Below, in pieces: positions 30,198 to 40,716 of a stretch of 64,000 nt of DNA. Both the position numbers and the translations under genes were made by a program. This DNA comes from Dryocola boscaweniae (lineage in GTDB: Bacteria; Pseudomonadota; Gammaproteobacteria; Enterobacterales; Enterobacteriaceae). The stretch covers positions 186,001-250,000 of the forward strand of contig NZ_JALHAP010000078.1 of NCBI RefSeq assembly GCF_025215095.1, given 5' to 3'. The notes below the pieces were generated by a model. The model was not told the origin of the DNA, searched no databases, and worked only from the letters and a program-made list of their open reading frames with translations. How positions within the stretch are numbered: the first letter of the stretch is position 1; every line of letters starts with the position of its first letter.

Positions 30198-31406
30198 ATG
30201 AAGAGTTTGCTAAACCCTGCGTCGTTACGCGCCCTGCTTGCAGGGTCGACCCTTTTGTTGCTGGCGGCCCCGGCGGTCGCGGCAGAACAGACAACGGCAA
30301 ATGCCCCACAGATTGACGCCAGAGCCTGGATTTTAATGGATTACGCCAGCGGCAAAGTGCTGGCGGAAGGCAATGCCGACGAAAAGCTCGATCCGGCAAG
30401 TCTGACCAAATTAATGACCAGCTACGTGGTTGGGCAGGCGCTGAAAGCAGAAAAAATTCATCTTACCGACATGGTCACCATCGGCAAGGATGCATGGGCG
30501 ACTGGTAACCCGGTGCTGCGCGGCTCTTCTTTGATGTTCCTGAAGCCGGGGGATTTAGTCTCGGTTGAAGACCTGAACAAAGGCGTGATCATCCAGTCGG
30601 GTAACGACGCAAGCATCGCTATCGCAGATTTTGTGGCGGGCAGCCAGGACTCTTTCGTCAGCCTGATGAACAACTACGCACAAAAACTCAATCTCACCAG
30701 CACCACCTTTAAAACGGTACACGGCCTGGACGCGCCGGGGCAGTTCAGCACCGCCCGCGATATGGCGCTGCTTGGCAAAGCTCTGATTCACGATGTGCCG
30801 GAAGAGTACGCTATCCATAAAGAAAAAGAGTTTACTTTCAACAACATCAAGCAGCCAAACCGCAACCGCCTGTTGTGGAGCTCAAACCTTAACGTCGACG
30901 GTATGAAAACCGGCACCACGGCGGGGGCGGGGTACAACCTGGTCGCCTCGGCGACCCAGGGCGATATGCGCCTGATTTCTGTGGTTCTCGGCACCAAAAC
31001 CGACCGCATCCGCTTTAACGAAAGTGAAAAGCTGCTGACGTGGGGCTTCCGCTTCTATGAAACCGTTACGCCAATCAAGCCGGACGCCACCTTTGTGACG
31101 CAGCGCGTGTGGTTTGGGGACAGCAGCGAAGTGAAACTTGGCGCGGGCGAAGGTGGCTCGGTCACAATTCCGCGTGGTCAGCTAAAAAATCTGAAGGCAA
31201 GCTTCACCCTGACCGAGCCGCAGCTTACCGCTCCGCTGAAAAAAGGCCAGGTAGTGGGCTCAATCGACTTCCAGCTAAACGGTAAATCCATCGAGCAGCG
31301 TCCGTTGATGGTGATGGAAAACGTGGAAGAGGGCGGTTTCTTCAGTCGGATGTGGGACTTTGTATTGATGAAATTCCATAGCTGGTTTGGTAGCTGGTTC
31401 TCCTGA
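30198..31406 (+). CDS. dacC: D-alanyl-D-alanine carboxypeptidase DacC (PBP6a)
   Basis: 402 residues from the ATG at 30198. Signal peptide ends AVAA|EQTT. Active-site motifs: Ser68-x-x-Lys71 (SLTK), SGN (QSGNDAS) and KTG ([10 protein letters not shown]), then the PBP5-type C-terminal domain and an amphipathic anchor ([12 protein letters not shown]). Removes the terminal D-Ala of the pentapeptide. Its stop codon directly abuts the convergent deoR stop. Confidence 0.96.
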   Translation: MKSLLNPASLRALLAGSTLLLLAAPAVAAEQTTANAPQIDARAWILMDYASGKVLAEGNADEKLDPASLTKLMTSYVVGQALKAEKIHLTDMVTIGKDAWATGNPVLRGSSLMFLKPGDLVSVEDLNKGVIIQSGNDASIAIADFVAGSQDSFVSLMNNYAQKLNLTSTTFKTVHGLDAPGQFSTARDMALLGKALIHDVPEEYAIHKEKEFTFNNIKQPNRNRLLWSSNLNVDGMKTGTTAGAGYNLVASATQGDMRLISVVLGTKTDRIRFNESEKLLTWGFRFYETVTPIKPDATFVTQRVWFGDSSEVKLGAGEGGSVTIPRGQLKNLKASFTLTEPQLTAPLKKGQVVGSIDFQLNGKSIEQRPLMVMENVEEGGFFSRMWDFVLMKFHSWFGSWFS

Positions 31407-32171
31407 TTACCAGAGCAGTTTGATATTCTCCGCCGTGGCGTAATCCACAAACTCCACGGCGGGTTTTTCATTGCTGATAATGCTATGGAACGACGACAGC
31501 GGCCCCATGCAGGCCGGACGCACCTTGCCGAATTTACTGCCATCCACCACCAGCACGCAAAGCTGCGACATTGAAAGCGCCCAGTGCTTAACCGGCAGCT
31601 CGTCAAGATTAAAACAGGTCGCACCGTGACGCGTGTGCAGGCCCGCCGCCGAGAAAAAGGCGATATCCGGGCAGAGATTGCTCAAACATTCCTGAAAGTT
31701 AATCGGTTTGAAAATCGCATTGCTGGCGTGGAATTCACCGCCGCTTAAAATAACGCGGCAGTTGGGTTTGTCCTGTAGGGCGAGAAATGTGTTCAGGGAA
31801 TAGCAAACGCCGGTGAACGCCAGTTCGTCATCCAGCGCTTCAATGATGTACGGCGTGGTGGTGCCGCAGTCGAAAAACACCGTCTGATGCGGACGAATCA
31901 TCGCCGCTGCTATGCGCGCAGCCTGGCGTTTTTCTTCAACCTGCCGAGTCTTCTGATCGCTTAGCAAATAGTGGCTGGCGGTGGAGCTGCGTGGTTCGAG
32001 CACCACATAACCACCCAGCAGCACAATGGGCCCGGATTCGTTATTCAGATCGCGACGGATGGTCATTTCTGATACGCCCAGCAGGGCGGCGGCGTCCTTA
32101 AGATGAATCTTATCGCTGCGTTTTAGCGCCTGAATCAGGCGATTAATGCGTTCGTCGCGCCGGGTTTCCAT
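31407..32171 (-). CDS. deoR: Deoxyribonucleoside regulator DeoR
   Basis: 254 residues. N-terminal DeoR helix-turn-helix (LKDAAALLGVSEMTIRRDL) and sugar-phosphate-binding C-domain (VFFDCGTTTPYI). Represses the deo operon and nupG, induced by deoxyribose-5-phosphate. Located next to dacC as in E. coli. Confidence 0.95.
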   Translation of the reverse strand: METRRDERINRLIQALKRSDKIHLKDAAALLGVSEMTIRRDLNNESGPIVLLGGYVVLEPRSSTASHYLLSDQKTRQVEEKRQAARIAAAMIRPHQTVFFDCGTTTPYIIEALDDELAFTGVCYSLNTFLALQDKPNCRVILSGGEFHASNAIFKPINFQECLSNLCPDIAFFSAAGLHTRHGATCFNLDELPVKHWALSMSQLCVLVVDGSKFGKVRPACMGPLSSFHSIISNEKPAVEFVDYATAENIKLLW

Positions 32172-32186
32172 AATGCCCTCTGAACA

Positions 32187-32210
32187 GTAAAAACCCGGCG
32201 TTGCCGGGTC
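32187..32210 (-). terminator. Intrinsic terminator downstream of ybjG
   Basis: ACCCGGC/GCCGGGT stem with a three-base loop; on the minus strand it is followed by TTTTTAC. It lies between the ybjG 3' end and the deoR start. Confidence 0.75.
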
Positions 32211-32218
32211 TTAAAATC

Positions 32219-32299
32219 GTAGGGCGGATAAGCTTGCGCCGTCCGCCGCTGGTATCGACGAGAGGGATTGTTGGATGGCACGTTGTTTATCCGCCCTGC
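32219..32299. repeat. REP/BIME repeat pair
   Basis: Units at 32219-32247 (GTAGGGCGGA...GTCCGCC) and 32271-32299 (TTGGATGGC...CCGCCCTGC), just after ybjG. Confidence 0.7.
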
Positions 32300-32338
32300 A
32301 AATTCCCGCCGTTGGGCATTTTAACTGTGCATTACAGC

Positions 32339-32947
32339 TTAGTCACGCACCCAGCCCTTACGAATAAACAGCGCGAAGCAGAAGCGGTGCGCCTGATGCA
32401 ATCGCTTATAAATTTGCATGCCCCAGACATTCCACACCATTTGCGCAAGCCCGCAGGAGCACAAGCCCACCAGCAACCCGCCCAGCATATCCAGCGGCCA
32501 GTGCACGCCCAGATACACCCGTGACCAGGCGATTACACAGGCAAGGGTAAATAGCGCTACGCCGGACCACACGCGGTGCCAGAAAGCGAAAGCCAGCGCA
32601 AAGGTGAAGATGACCGTGCCGTGATCGCTCGGATAAGAATCATCCGGGGCGTGATGCAGGAAGTTATAGCCAATGCCGTCAACAAAAGGTCGGTCGTGTG
32701 GGAAAAGATGGCCGACAACCCAGGAAAGGGAGACGCTGATAATAATTGCCAGCGCGGTTTTAATTACCATTTCGCGCTGGGCGGTAATCTGTTTGCGCTG
32801 GCCCCACAGCCAAAGAATGGCAATCAGCAGCGGGACGATGTTTATCAAATCTTTGGCAATAAAAACGGCAAGCTTGATTAGCCATTCCGGCGAGGCTGGC
32901 GTGGCGTTGATTATCAAAAAGAGCGTCTGATTGAGTTGTTCCATCAT
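32339..32947 (-). CDS. ybjG: Undecaprenyl-diphosphatase YbjG (PAP2 family)
   Basis: 202 residues, membrane protein with phosphatase motifs KDLINIVP-type entry, PSDHGT and SRVYLGVHWPLD (His nucleophile region). Recycles undecaprenyl-diphosphate on the periplasmic side. Divergent from mdfA, as in E. coli, with a BasR box in the shared upstream region. Confidence 0.93.
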   Translation of the reverse strand: MMEQLNQTLFLIINATPASPEWLIKLAVFIAKDLINIVPLLIAILWLWGQRKQITAQREMVIKTALAIIISVSLSWVVGHLFPHDRPFVDGIGYNFLHHAPDDSYPSDHGTVIFTFALAFAFWHRVWSGVALFTLACVIAWSRVYLGVHWPLDMLGGLLVGLCSCGLAQMVWNVWGMQIYKRLHQAHRFCFALFIRKGWVRD

Positions 32948-33309
32948 AACGGTTTTGGTTCCTTAACTGTTCAGGTGGTGAAGATGCCACCTGCGTGGCG
33001 GCGTCACGGCAAGTGCCGGGAGGCTGAATAACGGGTAAAAGTAAAAGCGTGCCGGCAGACGGTAAAGCGGGTTTATCTTAATTACCGAATCTTTACCGCA
33101 TAAGCAGAGGTTGCCTTGCTCAGTCATAGCAGCATATATAAGGGTAAAAAAACGCAGCATACGCAGGCAATATTAAGAAAACCTTAAACAAAATGAAGGT
33201 TGTGCGGTATCCGCCTGCAATCTTAATAATTCACTATCTACCGCGCGGGCAATTTATTAAACTGCGCGTGATTTTCGTTTCTTCAAGTCATTATCCTCTC
33301 GAGTAACTA
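32948..33309. other. Divergent ybjG-mdfA regulatory region
   Basis: 362 bases without a gene. It holds promoters for both genes; the BasR/PmrA box at 33172-33188 is the one site I can name. Confidence 0.7.
33172..33188 (-). promoter_or_regulatory. BasR/PmrA box upstream of ybjG
   Basis: On the minus strand TTTAAG-GTTTT-CTTAAT matches the published PmrA/BasR half-site pattern (C/T)TTAA(G/T), N5, (C/T)TTAA(G/T) at every position. ybjG is a known member of the BasRS regulon in E. coli. Confidence 0.65.
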
Positions 33310-34530
33310 ATGCAAAATAACAAGCGACTTGGTCGCCAGGCGCTGCTGTTCCCGCTGTGCCTGGTGCTCTATGAATTCTCTACCTATATCGGCAACGACA
33401 TGATCCAGCCGGGCATGCTGGCGGTTGTCGAACAGTACAACGCGGGCATCGAATGGGTGCCGACGTCGATGACCGCCTACCTGGCAGGCGGGATGTTCTT
33501 GCAGTGGCTGCTGGGGCCGCTCTCCGACCGAATCGGCCGCCGCCCGGTGATGCTTACCGGCGTGGTGTGGTTTATCGTCACCTGCCTTGCCACCTTGCTT
33601 GCGCAAAACATTGAGCAGTTCACCTTCCTGCGCTTTTTGCAGGGCATAAGCCTGTGCTTTATCGGCGCGGTGGGGTACGCCGCGATTCAGGAATCCTTCG
33701 AGGAGGCGGTGTGTATTAAAATCACCGCGCTGATGGCGAACGTAGCGCTGATTGCGCCGTTGCTCGGCCCTTTGGTGGGCGCGGCCTGGGTGCATTACGC
33801 GCCGTGGGAAACCATGTTTATTCTGTTCGCGGTGCTGGCGGCGTTTTCCTTCTTTGGCCTGCATCGCGCAATGCCTGAAACGGCGACGCGTCTGGGCGAG
33901 AAACTGTCCTTAAAAGATCTCGGCCACGACTACAAATTGGTGCTGAAAAACGTCCGTTTTGTGGCGGGCTCGCTGGCGATAGGCTTTGTCAGCCTGCCGC
34001 TGCTGGCGTGGATTGCGCAGTCGCCGGTGATCATTATCAGCGGCGAGAAGCTAAGTACGTATGAATACGGTTTGCTACAGGTGCCTATTTTCGGCGCGCT
34101 GATTTTGGGTAACCTGGTGCTGGCGCGCTTAACGTCGCGTCGCAGTATTCGTTCGCTGATTATTCTTGGCGGCTGGTGGATTGTGCCAGGCCTGCTGGTT
34201 GCAGCGGTGGCAACGGTTGCCTCGTCGCACGCTTATCTGTGGATGACCGCCGGTCTGAGCCTGTACGCCTTTGGCATCGGTCTTGCGAACGCAGGGCTTG
34301 TGCGCCTGACGCTCTTTGCGAGCGAAATGAGTAAAGGAACCGTTTCCGCGGCGATGGGTATGTTGCAGATGTTGATCTTCACCGTCGGGATTGAGGTGAG
34401 TAAACACGCTTATCTGCACGGCGGCAGCGGTCTGTTCAGTCTGTTTAACCTGCTGGGCGGCGTGCTGTGGCTGGGATTGATGTTCGTGTTTTTGAAAGAT
34501 AAGACGGTGGGTAATGCGACGGACGTTTAG
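33310..34530 (+). CDS. mdfA: Multidrug/H+ antiporter MdfA (Cmr)
   Basis: 406 residues, twelve membrane segments, MFS family. The membrane-embedded acidic residues known to be critical in MdfA are conserved (Glu22 in VLYEFSTY, Asp30 in GNDMIQP). MFS signature [12 protein letters not shown] is present. It exports chloramphenicol and lipophilic cations. This is the last gene with E. coli 18-19 min synteny; metG follows convergently. Confidence 0.95.
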   Translation: MQNNKRLGRQALLFPLCLVLYEFSTYIGNDMIQPGMLAVVEQYNAGIEWVPTSMTAYLAGGMFLQWLLGPLSDRIGRRPVMLTGVVWFIVTCLATLLAQNIEQFTFLRFLQGISLCFIGAVGYAAIQESFEEAVCIKITALMANVALIAPLLGPLVGAAWVHYAPWETMFILFAVLAAFSFFGLHRAMPETATRLGEKLSLKDLGHDYKLVLKNVRFVAGSLAIGFVSLPLLAWIAQSPVIIISGEKLSTYEYGLLQVPIFGALILGNLVLARLTSRRSIRSLIILGGWWIVPGLLVAAVATVASSHAYLWMTAGLSLYAFGIGLANAGLVRLTLFASEMSKGTVSAAMGMLQMLIFTVGIEVSKHAYLHGGSGLFSLFNLLGGVLWLGLMFVFLKDKTVGNATDV

Positions 34531-34538
34531 TGCCGCTC

Positions 34539-34666
34539 GGTGGATGGCGCTGGCGCTTATCTCCCCTACGATTTAAAGCCACGCAGGAGCCACGCAGGTC
34601 GGATAAGCATCAGCGTCATCCGATGTTTAAAACACGTAGGTCGGATAAGCATTAGCGCCATCCGAC
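34539..34666. repeat. REP/BIME cluster of three units
   Basis: Units near 34539-34570, 34594-34625 and 34636-34666. The last two are near copies of each other (AGGTCGGATAAGCAT followed by GCCATCCGA-type arms). They lie between convergent mdfA and metG, at a synteny junction relative to E. coli. Confidence 0.75.
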
Positions 34667-34670
34667 ATTG

Positions 34671-34702
34671 AAAAAAGACCCCGGCTTGCCGGGGTCTTTT
34701 TT
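34671..34702. terminator. Bidirectional terminator between mdfA and metG
   Basis: GACCCCGG/CCGGGGTC stem with A6 on one side and T6 on the other, so it can work for both convergent genes. It abuts the metG stop codon. Confidence 0.92.
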
Positions 34703-34703
34703 G

Positions 34704-36737
34704 TTACTTAACAGCCATACCAGGCTGCGCGCCGCTGTCCGGGCTTAACAGGAAAATATCTTTTCCGCCAGGACCTGCCGCCATCACCATGCCTTCAGAA
34801 ATGCCGAAGCGCATTTTTCGCGGCGCCAGATTGGCCACCATTACCGTCAGGCGGCCTTCCAGCTTCTGCGGTTCCGGGTAAGCGGAGCGGATGCCGGAGA
34901 ACACGTTGCGTTTCTCGCCGCCGAGATCCAGCGTCAGGCGCAGCAGTTTGTCCGAGCCTTCCACAAACTCCGCTTTTTCGATCAGCGCAATGCGCAGGTC
35001 CACTTTCGCAAAATCATCAAAGGCGATGGTTTCGCCAATCGGGTCGTCCGCCAGCGGGCCGGTTGCCGGTGCGGCTGCGGCTTTCACTTCTTCTTTTGAT
35101 GCTTCAACCAGCGCGTCAACCTGCTTCATCTCGATGCGGTTATACAGCGCTTTAAAGTTGTTCACCTTGTGGTTCAGCAGCGGTTGCTGAATGGCATCCC
35201 AGGTCAGTTCGCAGTTCAGGAAGGCTTCGGCGCGTTCGGCAAGCGTTGGCAGAACCGGCGTGAGCCAGGTCATCAGCACGCGGAACATGTTGATGCCCAT
35301 AGTGCAGATGGATTGCAGGTCCGCATCGCGGCCTTCCTGTTTCGCCACCACCCATGGAGCCTGCTCGTCAACGTAGCGGTTCGCCACGTCGGCAAGCGCC
35401 ATGATTTCGCGCACCGCGCGGCCAAACTCGCGGCTTTCCCAGGCTTCGCCAATGCTTGCTGCGGCATCGGTGAAGGTTTTGTACAGCGTCGGGTCGGCGA
35501 TGTCAGCAGACAGTTGGCCGTCGAAGCGCTTGGCGATAAAGCCCGCGTTGCGGGAGGCCAGGTTGACGACTTTGTTGACGATATCGCTATTCACACGCTG
35601 CACGAAGTCTTCCAGGTTCAGGTCGATATCATCGATGCGCGAAGACAGCTTCGCGGTGTAGTAATAGCGCAGGCTGTCGGCGTCAAAATGGTTCAGCCAG
35701 GTGCTGGCCTTGATGAAAGTGCCGCGAGACTTGGACATCTTCGCGCCGTTTACCGTCACATAGCCGTGCACGAACAGGTTGGTTGGCTTGCGGAAACCGC
35801 TGCCTTCCAGCATTGCCGGCCAGAACAGGCTGTGGAAGTAAACGATATCTTTGCCGATGAAGTGGTACAGCTCGGCGGTGGAATCTTTCTTCCAGTATTC
35901 GTCGAAGCTTTCCGCGTCGCCGCGTTTGTCGCACAGGTTTTTGAACGAACCCATGTAACCGATTGGCGCATCCAGCCAGACGTAGAAGTATTTGCCCGGC
36001 GCGTCTGGAATTTCGAAGCCAAAGTAGGGGGCGTCGCGGGAGATATCCCACTGTTGCAGGCCTGATTCGAACCACTCCTGCATCTTATTCGCTACCTGCT
36101 CCTGCAGCGCACCGCTGCGGGTCCAGGCCTGCAGCATTTCGCTAAACGACGGCAGGTCGAAGAAGAAGTGTTCGGAATCGCGCATTTCAGGCGTCGCGCC
36201 GGAAACCACGGATTTCGGGTCGATAAGCTCGGTTGGGCTGTAGGTTGCGCCGCATACTTCGCAGTTATCGCCGTATTGATCCGGCGACTTACATTTCGGG
36301 CAGGTGCCTTTTACGAAACGGTCCGGCAGGAACATGCCTTTTTCCGGATCGTAAAGCTGGGAAATGGTGCGGTTTTTAATAAAACCGTTCTCTTTCAGAC
36401 GACCATAAATCACCGACGCAAGCTCACGGTTTTCATCGCTGTGCGTGGAGTGATAGTTGTCATAGCTGATATTAAAGCCAGCGAAATCAGTCTGATGCTC
36501 CTGGCTCATTTCGCCAATCATCTGTTCCGGGGTGATGCCCAACTGCTGAGCTTTCAGCATGATAGGCGTGCCGTGCGCGTCGTCCGCGCAGATGAAGTTG
36601 ACCGTGTTGCCGCGCATTCGTTGGTAACGGACCCAGACGTCAGCCTGAATGTGCTCCAGCATGTGACCGAGGTGGATTGAGCCGTTAGCGTACGGAAGTG
36701 CGCACGTTACCAATAATTTTTTCGCGACATGAGCCAT
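34704..36737 (-). CDS. metG: Methionyl-tRNA synthetase
   Basis: 677 residues from the ATG at 36737 ([19 protein letters not shown]), the E. coli length; the frame happens to stay open upstream. HIGH-like motif HLGH, zinc-binding CPKC and CEVC, KMSKS motif GAKMSKSRG, and a C-terminal EMAP/Arc1-like tRNA-binding domain. Divergent from mrp. Confidence 0.97.
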   Translation of the reverse strand: MAHVAKKLLVTCALPYANGSIHLGHMLEHIQADVWVRYQRMRGNTVNFICADDAHGTPIMLKAQQLGITPEQMIGEMSQEHQTDFAGFNISYDNYHSTHSDENRELASVIYGRLKENGFIKNRTISQLYDPEKGMFLPDRFVKGTCPKCKSPDQYGDNCEVCGATYSPTELIDPKSVVSGATPEMRDSEHFFFDLPSFSEMLQAWTRSGALQEQVANKMQEWFESGLQQWDISRDAPYFGFEIPDAPGKYFYVWLDAPIGYMGSFKNLCDKRGDAESFDEYWKKDSTAELYHFIGKDIVYFHSLFWPAMLEGSGFRKPTNLFVHGYVTVNGAKMSKSRGTFIKASTWLNHFDADSLRYYYTAKLSSRIDDIDLNLEDFVQRVNSDIVNKVVNLASRNAGFIAKRFDGQLSADIADPTLYKTFTDAAASIGEAWESREFGRAVREIMALADVANRYVDEQAPWVVAKQEGRDADLQSICTMGINMFRVLMTWLTPVLPTLAERAEAFLNCELTWDAIQQPLLNHKVNNFKALYNRIEMKQVDALVEASKEEVKAAAAPATGPLADDPIGETIAFDDFAKVDLRIALIEKAEFVEGSDKLLRLTLDLGGEKRNVFSGIRSAYPEPQKLEGRLTVMVANLAPRKMRFGISEGMVMAAGPGGKDIFLLSPDSGAQPGMAVK

Positions 36738-36896
36738 AGTAGGAATTGCATCTTCTAAAGAGAAAAGGGCTTTGATGTTAACCGAAAGCCCGCCCTGCGG
36801 TAAACCACACAAGGTGCACAAGGAAATTTTATCGCCCCTTACGGCATCTGGTATGCTTAACAAACTGCAATGTACGCCAAAACATAAGGAGTCGGG

Positions 36897-38009
36897 ATGA
36901 ACTCTCAATCCCAGGCAAGTAAATCCCCCGAGCAATTGCGCGCAATGGTCGCCGGGACGCTGGCCAATTTTCAGCACCCAACCTTGAAGCACAATCTCAC
37001 CGCGCTTAAAGCCCTGCATCATGTCGCCATGCTTGACGATACGCTGCACGTTGAGCTGTTAATGCCGTTTGTGTGGAAAAGCGGTTTTGAAGCGCTGCAG
37101 GAGCAGTGCAGCTCAGATTTGCTGCGCATCACCGGCGCGAAAGCCGTGGACTGGAAACTCAGCCATAACATCGCCACTATGAAGCGCGTGAAAAACCATC
37201 CCGGTATTAACGGCGTGAAAAATATTATCGCCGTAAGCTCGGGCAAAGGCGGGGTCGGTAAGTCGAGCACCGCGGTTAACCTGGCGCTGGCGCTGTCGGC
37301 CGAAGGGGCGAAAGTCGGGATTCTGGATGCGGATATCTATGGTCCGTCGATTCCAGCCATGCTCGGCGCCGAGCACGAACGTCCAACCTCTCCGGATGGC
37401 ACGCACATGACGCCAATTTCAGCGCATGGTCTTGCGACCAACTCCATCGGTTATCTGGTCACGGATGAAAACGCCATGGTGTGGCGTGGTCCAATGGCGA
37501 GCAAAGCACTGATGCAGATGCTGCAAGAAACGATGTGGCCGGATCTGGATTATCTGGTGCTGGATATGCCGCCGGGCACCGGCGATATTCAGCTCACCCT
37601 TGCGCAAAACATCCCGGTAACGGGGGCGGTGGTCGTTACCACGCCGCAGGACATCGCGCTAATTGACGCCCGCAAAGGCATTGTGATGTTCGAAAAAGTC
37701 GATGTGCCGGTGCTGGGTATCGTTGAGAATATGAGCATGCATATCTGCAGCAACTGCGGACATCATGAGCCAATCTTCGGCACCGGCGGTGCGCAGAAGC
37801 TGGCGGATCAGTATCACGTTGCTCTGTTAGGGCAGATGCCGCTGCATATCACGCTGCGTGAAGACCTGGATACCGGTAAACCAACGGTAATCAGCCGGCC
37901 GGATAGCGAGTTCACCGCTATTTATCGCCAGCTTGCAGGACGCGTAGCGGCTCAGATTTACTGGCAGGGCGAAGTCATTCCGGCGGATATTGCTTTCAGA
38001 GCCGTTTAA
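36897..38009 (+). CDS. mrp: Iron-sulfur carrier/assembly ATPase Mrp (ApbC)
   Basis: 370 residues. N-terminal DUF59-like segment, then a ParA/MinD-type P-loop (GKGGVGKSS), and the CSNC motif that binds a bridging Fe-S cluster. Transfers Fe-S clusters to apoproteins. Divergent from metG as in E. coli. Confidence 0.95.
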   Translation: MNSQSQASKSPEQLRAMVAGTLANFQHPTLKHNLTALKALHHVAMLDDTLHVELLMPFVWKSGFEALQEQCSSDLLRITGAKAVDWKLSHNIATMKRVKNHPGINGVKNIIAVSSGKGGVGKSSTAVNLALALSAEGAKVGILDADIYGPSIPAMLGAEHERPTSPDGTHMTPISAHGLATNSIGYLVTDENAMVWRGPMASKALMQMLQETMWPDLDYLVLDMPPGTGDIQLTLAQNIPVTGAVVVTTPQDIALIDARKGIVMFEKVDVPVLGIVENMSMHICSNCGHHEPIFGTGGAQKLADQYHVALLGQMPLHITLREDLDTGKPTVISRPDSEFTAIYRQLAGRVAAQIYWQGEVIPADIAFRAV

Positions 38010-38017
38010 CCTTCCTT

Positions 38018-38085
38018 TGGCGGATGGCGCTTGCGCTTATCCGCCCTATAAATTGTAGTGCAGGGTGGGAAAGCGCCATCCACTC
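38018..38085. repeat. REP/BIME repeat pair
   Basis: Units at 38018-38048 and about 38061-38085 of the GGCGGATGGCGC/GCCATCC class, between convergent mrp and the GNAT gene. Confidence 0.7.
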
Positions 38086-38086
38086 T

Positions 38087-38509
38087 TCAAACCACAAAGT
38101 GCATTAAGAAATATTCCCCGTCCGGCCCTTCACCACGGGCTTCAATTCGCCAGCCGTGTCGTTGATAAAACTCCACCGCGTGCAGATTCTTCACCAGGCA
38201 TTTCAACGCGCCCGTGCTGCTAAATTCCGACTGCACTTTTTCCAGTAGGGCATGACCTACGCCGCGTCCATTTTGCCCTGGTGCTACGAACAGGTTGTGC
38301 AAAAAATTGTCATTCACCCATACAGAAGCAAAACCCAGCCGGTGTCCGTCTTCTTCCGCTACCCAGATTTGCTCATCTTTGGTCGCTTCATCGAAGTCCT
38401 CCAGGCGCCAGGCGCTACCGTCCAGCCACGGCCAGGCTTCACGTCGGGTATGCAGATACAATGTTCTCAAAAATGGACGATCGCTTTCAGTCCAGGCTCG
38501 AATCAACAC
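38087..38509 (-). CDS. GNAT-family N-acetyltransferase
   Basis: 140 residues, single GNAT domain with the acetyl-CoA loop region FVAPGQNGRGVGHALL (motif Q/R-x-x-G-x-G/A) and a C-terminal NLHAVEFYQRHGW element. Substrate unknown. Not found at this spot in E. coli K-12. Confidence 0.82.
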   Translation of the reverse strand: MLIRAWTESDRPFLRTLYLHTRREAWPWLDGSAWRLEDFDEATKDEQIWVAEEDGHRLGFASVWVNDNFLHNLFVAPGQNGRGVGHALLEKVQSEFSSTGALKCLVKNLHAVEFYQRHGWRIEARGEGPDGEYFLMHFVV

Positions 38510-38648
38510 GACATATTCCTTCAGATTTTATTGAAACAAACACATTGCAGGAGGCGCAGGGGTTAAAAGCGGTGTAGTTTTTATTACAATATCCCTGCTT
38601 CTCTATATACTGCCCGCTTTTCGAGAGTTTGAACGAGAGATACTCACC

Positions 38649-39113
38649 ATGATGAATAACGACGTATTACGCAGCGTGCGCTACATGCTGAACCTGAACA
38701 ATAATGACATGGTGAAAATTTTCGCCCTGACAGATACCGCGGTTACCGCCGAGCAAATCGTCACCTGGACCAAAAAGGAAGACGAAGAGAATTTTAAGCT
38801 CTGCCCGGATATCCTGATGGCAAACTTCTTAAACGGCCTGATTTACTTCCGTCGTGGCAAAGACGAAAGCAAACCCGCGCCAAAAATCGAACGCAAGATG
38901 ACCAATAACATCATTCTGAAAAAGCTGCGTATTGCCTTCGATCTCAAAAGCGATGACGTGCTGGAAATCCTGACTTCGCAGGAGTTCCGGATTTCCATGC
39001 CGGAAATTACCGCCATGATGCGTGCGCCGGAGCATAAGAATTTTCGCGAATGCGGCGATCAGTTCCTGCGTTATTTCCTGCGTGGCTTAACTGCGCGAGT
39101 GCAGAAGAAGTAA
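38649..39113 (+). CDS. yehS: DUF1456 protein YehS
   Basis: 154 residues made of two repeats of the DUF1456 domain (NNDVLRSVRYMLN... and NNIILKKLRIAF...). Highly conserved in enterobacteria, function unknown. Two ATGs in tandem (38649, 38652) are possible starts. In E. coli it also lies near metG. Confidence 0.9.
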   Translation: MMNNDVLRSVRYMLNLNNNDMVKIFALTDTAVTAEQIVTWTKKEDEENFKLCPDILMANFLNGLIYFRRGKDESKPAPKIERKMTNNIILKKLRIAFDLKSDDVLEILTSQEFRISMPEITAMMRAPEHKNFRECGDQFLRYFLRGLTARVQKK

Positions 39114-39153
39114 ATTATTGCCGGCAGCTATCCCGCCTGGAAATGAAAATAGC

Positions 39154-39184
39154 AGGGCGGGTAAGCAAAACGCTACCCGCCCTT
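39154..39184. repeat. REP unit
   Basis: AGGGCGGGTA/TACCCGCCCT inverted repeat between convergent yehS and the membrane-protein gene. Confidence 0.7.
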
Positions 39185-39212
39185 AGAAACCAGCCTTACC
39201 TCAGATTTATTG

Positions 39213-40208
39213 CTATAAAGGACGGTCGGAAGCAACCACAACCTCTGGCTGTGAACGGCGACCAAGCATCCCCATCGCACCGGCAAGAATAACTTCAATA
39301 ATAAGCATGAAGAAGGTGAACCAGCTTGCTTTCGCTGTGGCAGCGGCGGCCTTATCTGCTGCTTCTCGAGCTTTTTGCTCGGCCTCTTTCTTCAGCTCCT
39401 CGTATTTAGCCCGGGCAGCCTGATAATTTTTCTCAGTCTGATTGACTATCTGCTCGGCTTCGGCATCCGTTTTACCTGTTCTGGCGACAATAATGTTTTT
39501 CAGCGCCTCGCGATCGGCTGCCTGGAAGGTCGCTTCATTTCTGTCAGCCAGACCTTTAATAAAGCTTGTGATATCGCCGCCCTGATTTACCTGATTCTGC
39601 GCCTGATTTCCTTCGCTTTGCGCCTGGTTTTGTAAGGCTTCCGGCTGCAGCTCCGGCTTGCCCGTTTGCCGTAACGTTGTTTCAAGCTCGTTTTGCAGGC
39701 TATCAAGGTTAATATTGTTTTCTGCAAGCTTATCTTTTGCCATCTCTGTCACCGAGGGGGCGACGGCAGAAATTCCGCTGCCCAGGGTTTGCAGACCCGC
39801 ACCAGCGATATTTGCCGCTCCACTCATAGCGGTGTTAGCCAGCGAAACCAGGAACCATGTACAAATCAAGGTATTAACGCCAAACATCAAAACGCCATGC
39901 AACGCACCTTCACGATGAGCCAGCCGCCCGCTGATAAATCCCCCGGCAGCAATAGCAATCAACATACTTAATCCGGTCCAGATGGCAGCACCTGTACCAA
40001 TGCCGTCGAGAGGGTTTTGCTCTTTTAACGGATCTATTGTGGTTGTACCAATTGCCGTACCCAGAATCGCGAGCAGCAAATAAACCACCATGGAAACCAC
40101 CACGCCGGCAAAAATAGCGCTCCAGGAAATACGTTTTAGCGGAAAATAATTACGCCTGGCATAGGCAAGGTCATAATCTCTGTTATCAGGATTGTGATGA
40201 TCTATCAT
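39213..40208 (-). CDS. Membrane protein with coiled-coil segment, unknown function
   Basis: 331 residues from the ATG at 40208, which has AGGGAG upstream. Three membrane segments near residues 25-145, a long Gln/Asn- then Ala/Glu/Lys-rich region predicted as coiled coil (about residues 200-295), and a fourth membrane segment near the C-terminus. I do not recognise the family. Two very small genes lie immediately upstream on the same strand, so the three may be one transcription unit. Confidence 0.7.
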   Translation of the reverse strand: MIDHHNPDNRDYDLAYARRNYFPLKRISWSAIFAGVVVSMVVYLLLAILGTAIGTTTIDPLKEQNPLDGIGTGAAIWTGLSMLIAIAAGGFISGRLAHREGALHGVLMFGVNTLICTWFLVSLANTAMSGAANIAGAGLQTLGSGISAVAPSVTEMAKDKLAENNINLDSLQNELETTLRQTGKPELQPEALQNQAQSEGNQAQNQVNQGGDITSFIKGLADRNEATFQAADREALKNIIVARTGKTDAEAEQIVNQTEKNYQAARAKYEELKKEAEQKAREAADKAAAATAKASWFTFFMLIIEVILAGAMGMLGRRSQPEVVVASDRPL

Positions 40209-40385
40209 GACAGATCTCCCTATTTTCAGCATTGAAAGTGAGGATGGGAAAGACGGTGTAATATTAAACGCTAGTCCTTAATTTAAATTCTTTGAAGGAC
40301 GGGTTTAGCAAATTAATACTGAAAGCCGCCGGAGAATTGTTCAATTTTCAAAAGAGCATTTCTCCCTTGCGGCTTATCAAATTAA

Positions 40386-40532
40386 CTATAACGGCCTTGC
40401 AGGATCGCCGGGCTCAATAATTTCGTCTGGGTCTTCAGGATCGAAATCATCCGGCAACGGTTCTTCGTCAGGGACACGAGGAACGGGTTCATCATCAGGA
40501 AGCGGATCAACGAAATCAGGGCGTTCGGACAT
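40386..40532 (-). CDS. Small acidic Pro/Asp-rich protein, 48 residues
   Basis: ATG at 40532 with a strong GGAGG five bases upstream. It reads MSERPDFVDPLPDDEPVPRV and ends EPGDPARPL. 12 of 48 residues are Asp and 12 are Pro, with a repeated PDDxxP/PDEEP pattern; it should be disordered and strongly negative. No family recognised. It lies 44 bases downstream of the 33-residue basic protein and 177 bases before the coiled-coil membrane protein. Confidence 0.65.
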   Translation of the reverse strand: MSERPDFVDPLPDDEPVPRVPDEEPLPDDFDPEDPDEIIEPGDPARPL

Positions 40533-40576
40533 AAAAACCTCCAACAAAAACCTGCGTTAATATAGCTAAGCAAAAC

Positions 40577-40678
40577 TCATTTCTGGTTTTGTTTAGGTTT
40601 CTTATCGTCGTTTTTAGGTGTTTTTTCCGGCTTCTTCGGCTGATCTTTCGAGACCTGCAAAATAAAGTTTGTCATCAT
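40577..40678 (-). CDS. Small basic Lys/Pro-rich protein, 33 residues
   Basis: Tandem ATGs at 40678 and 40675 with GGTGGAG upstream. The sequence is MMTNFILQVSKDQPKKPEK followed by a Lys/Asn/Pro tail. It has nine Lys and is strongly positive, so it is opposite in charge to the next gene. A sigma-S-like -10 element lies about 40 bases upstream. No family recognised. Confidence 0.55.
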   Translation of the reverse strand: MMTNFILQVSKDQPKKPEKTPKNDDKKPKQNQK

Positions 40679-40716
40679 TAACTCCACCAGGTTAAGTAGC
40701 ATTTTGCTACGTTAGA

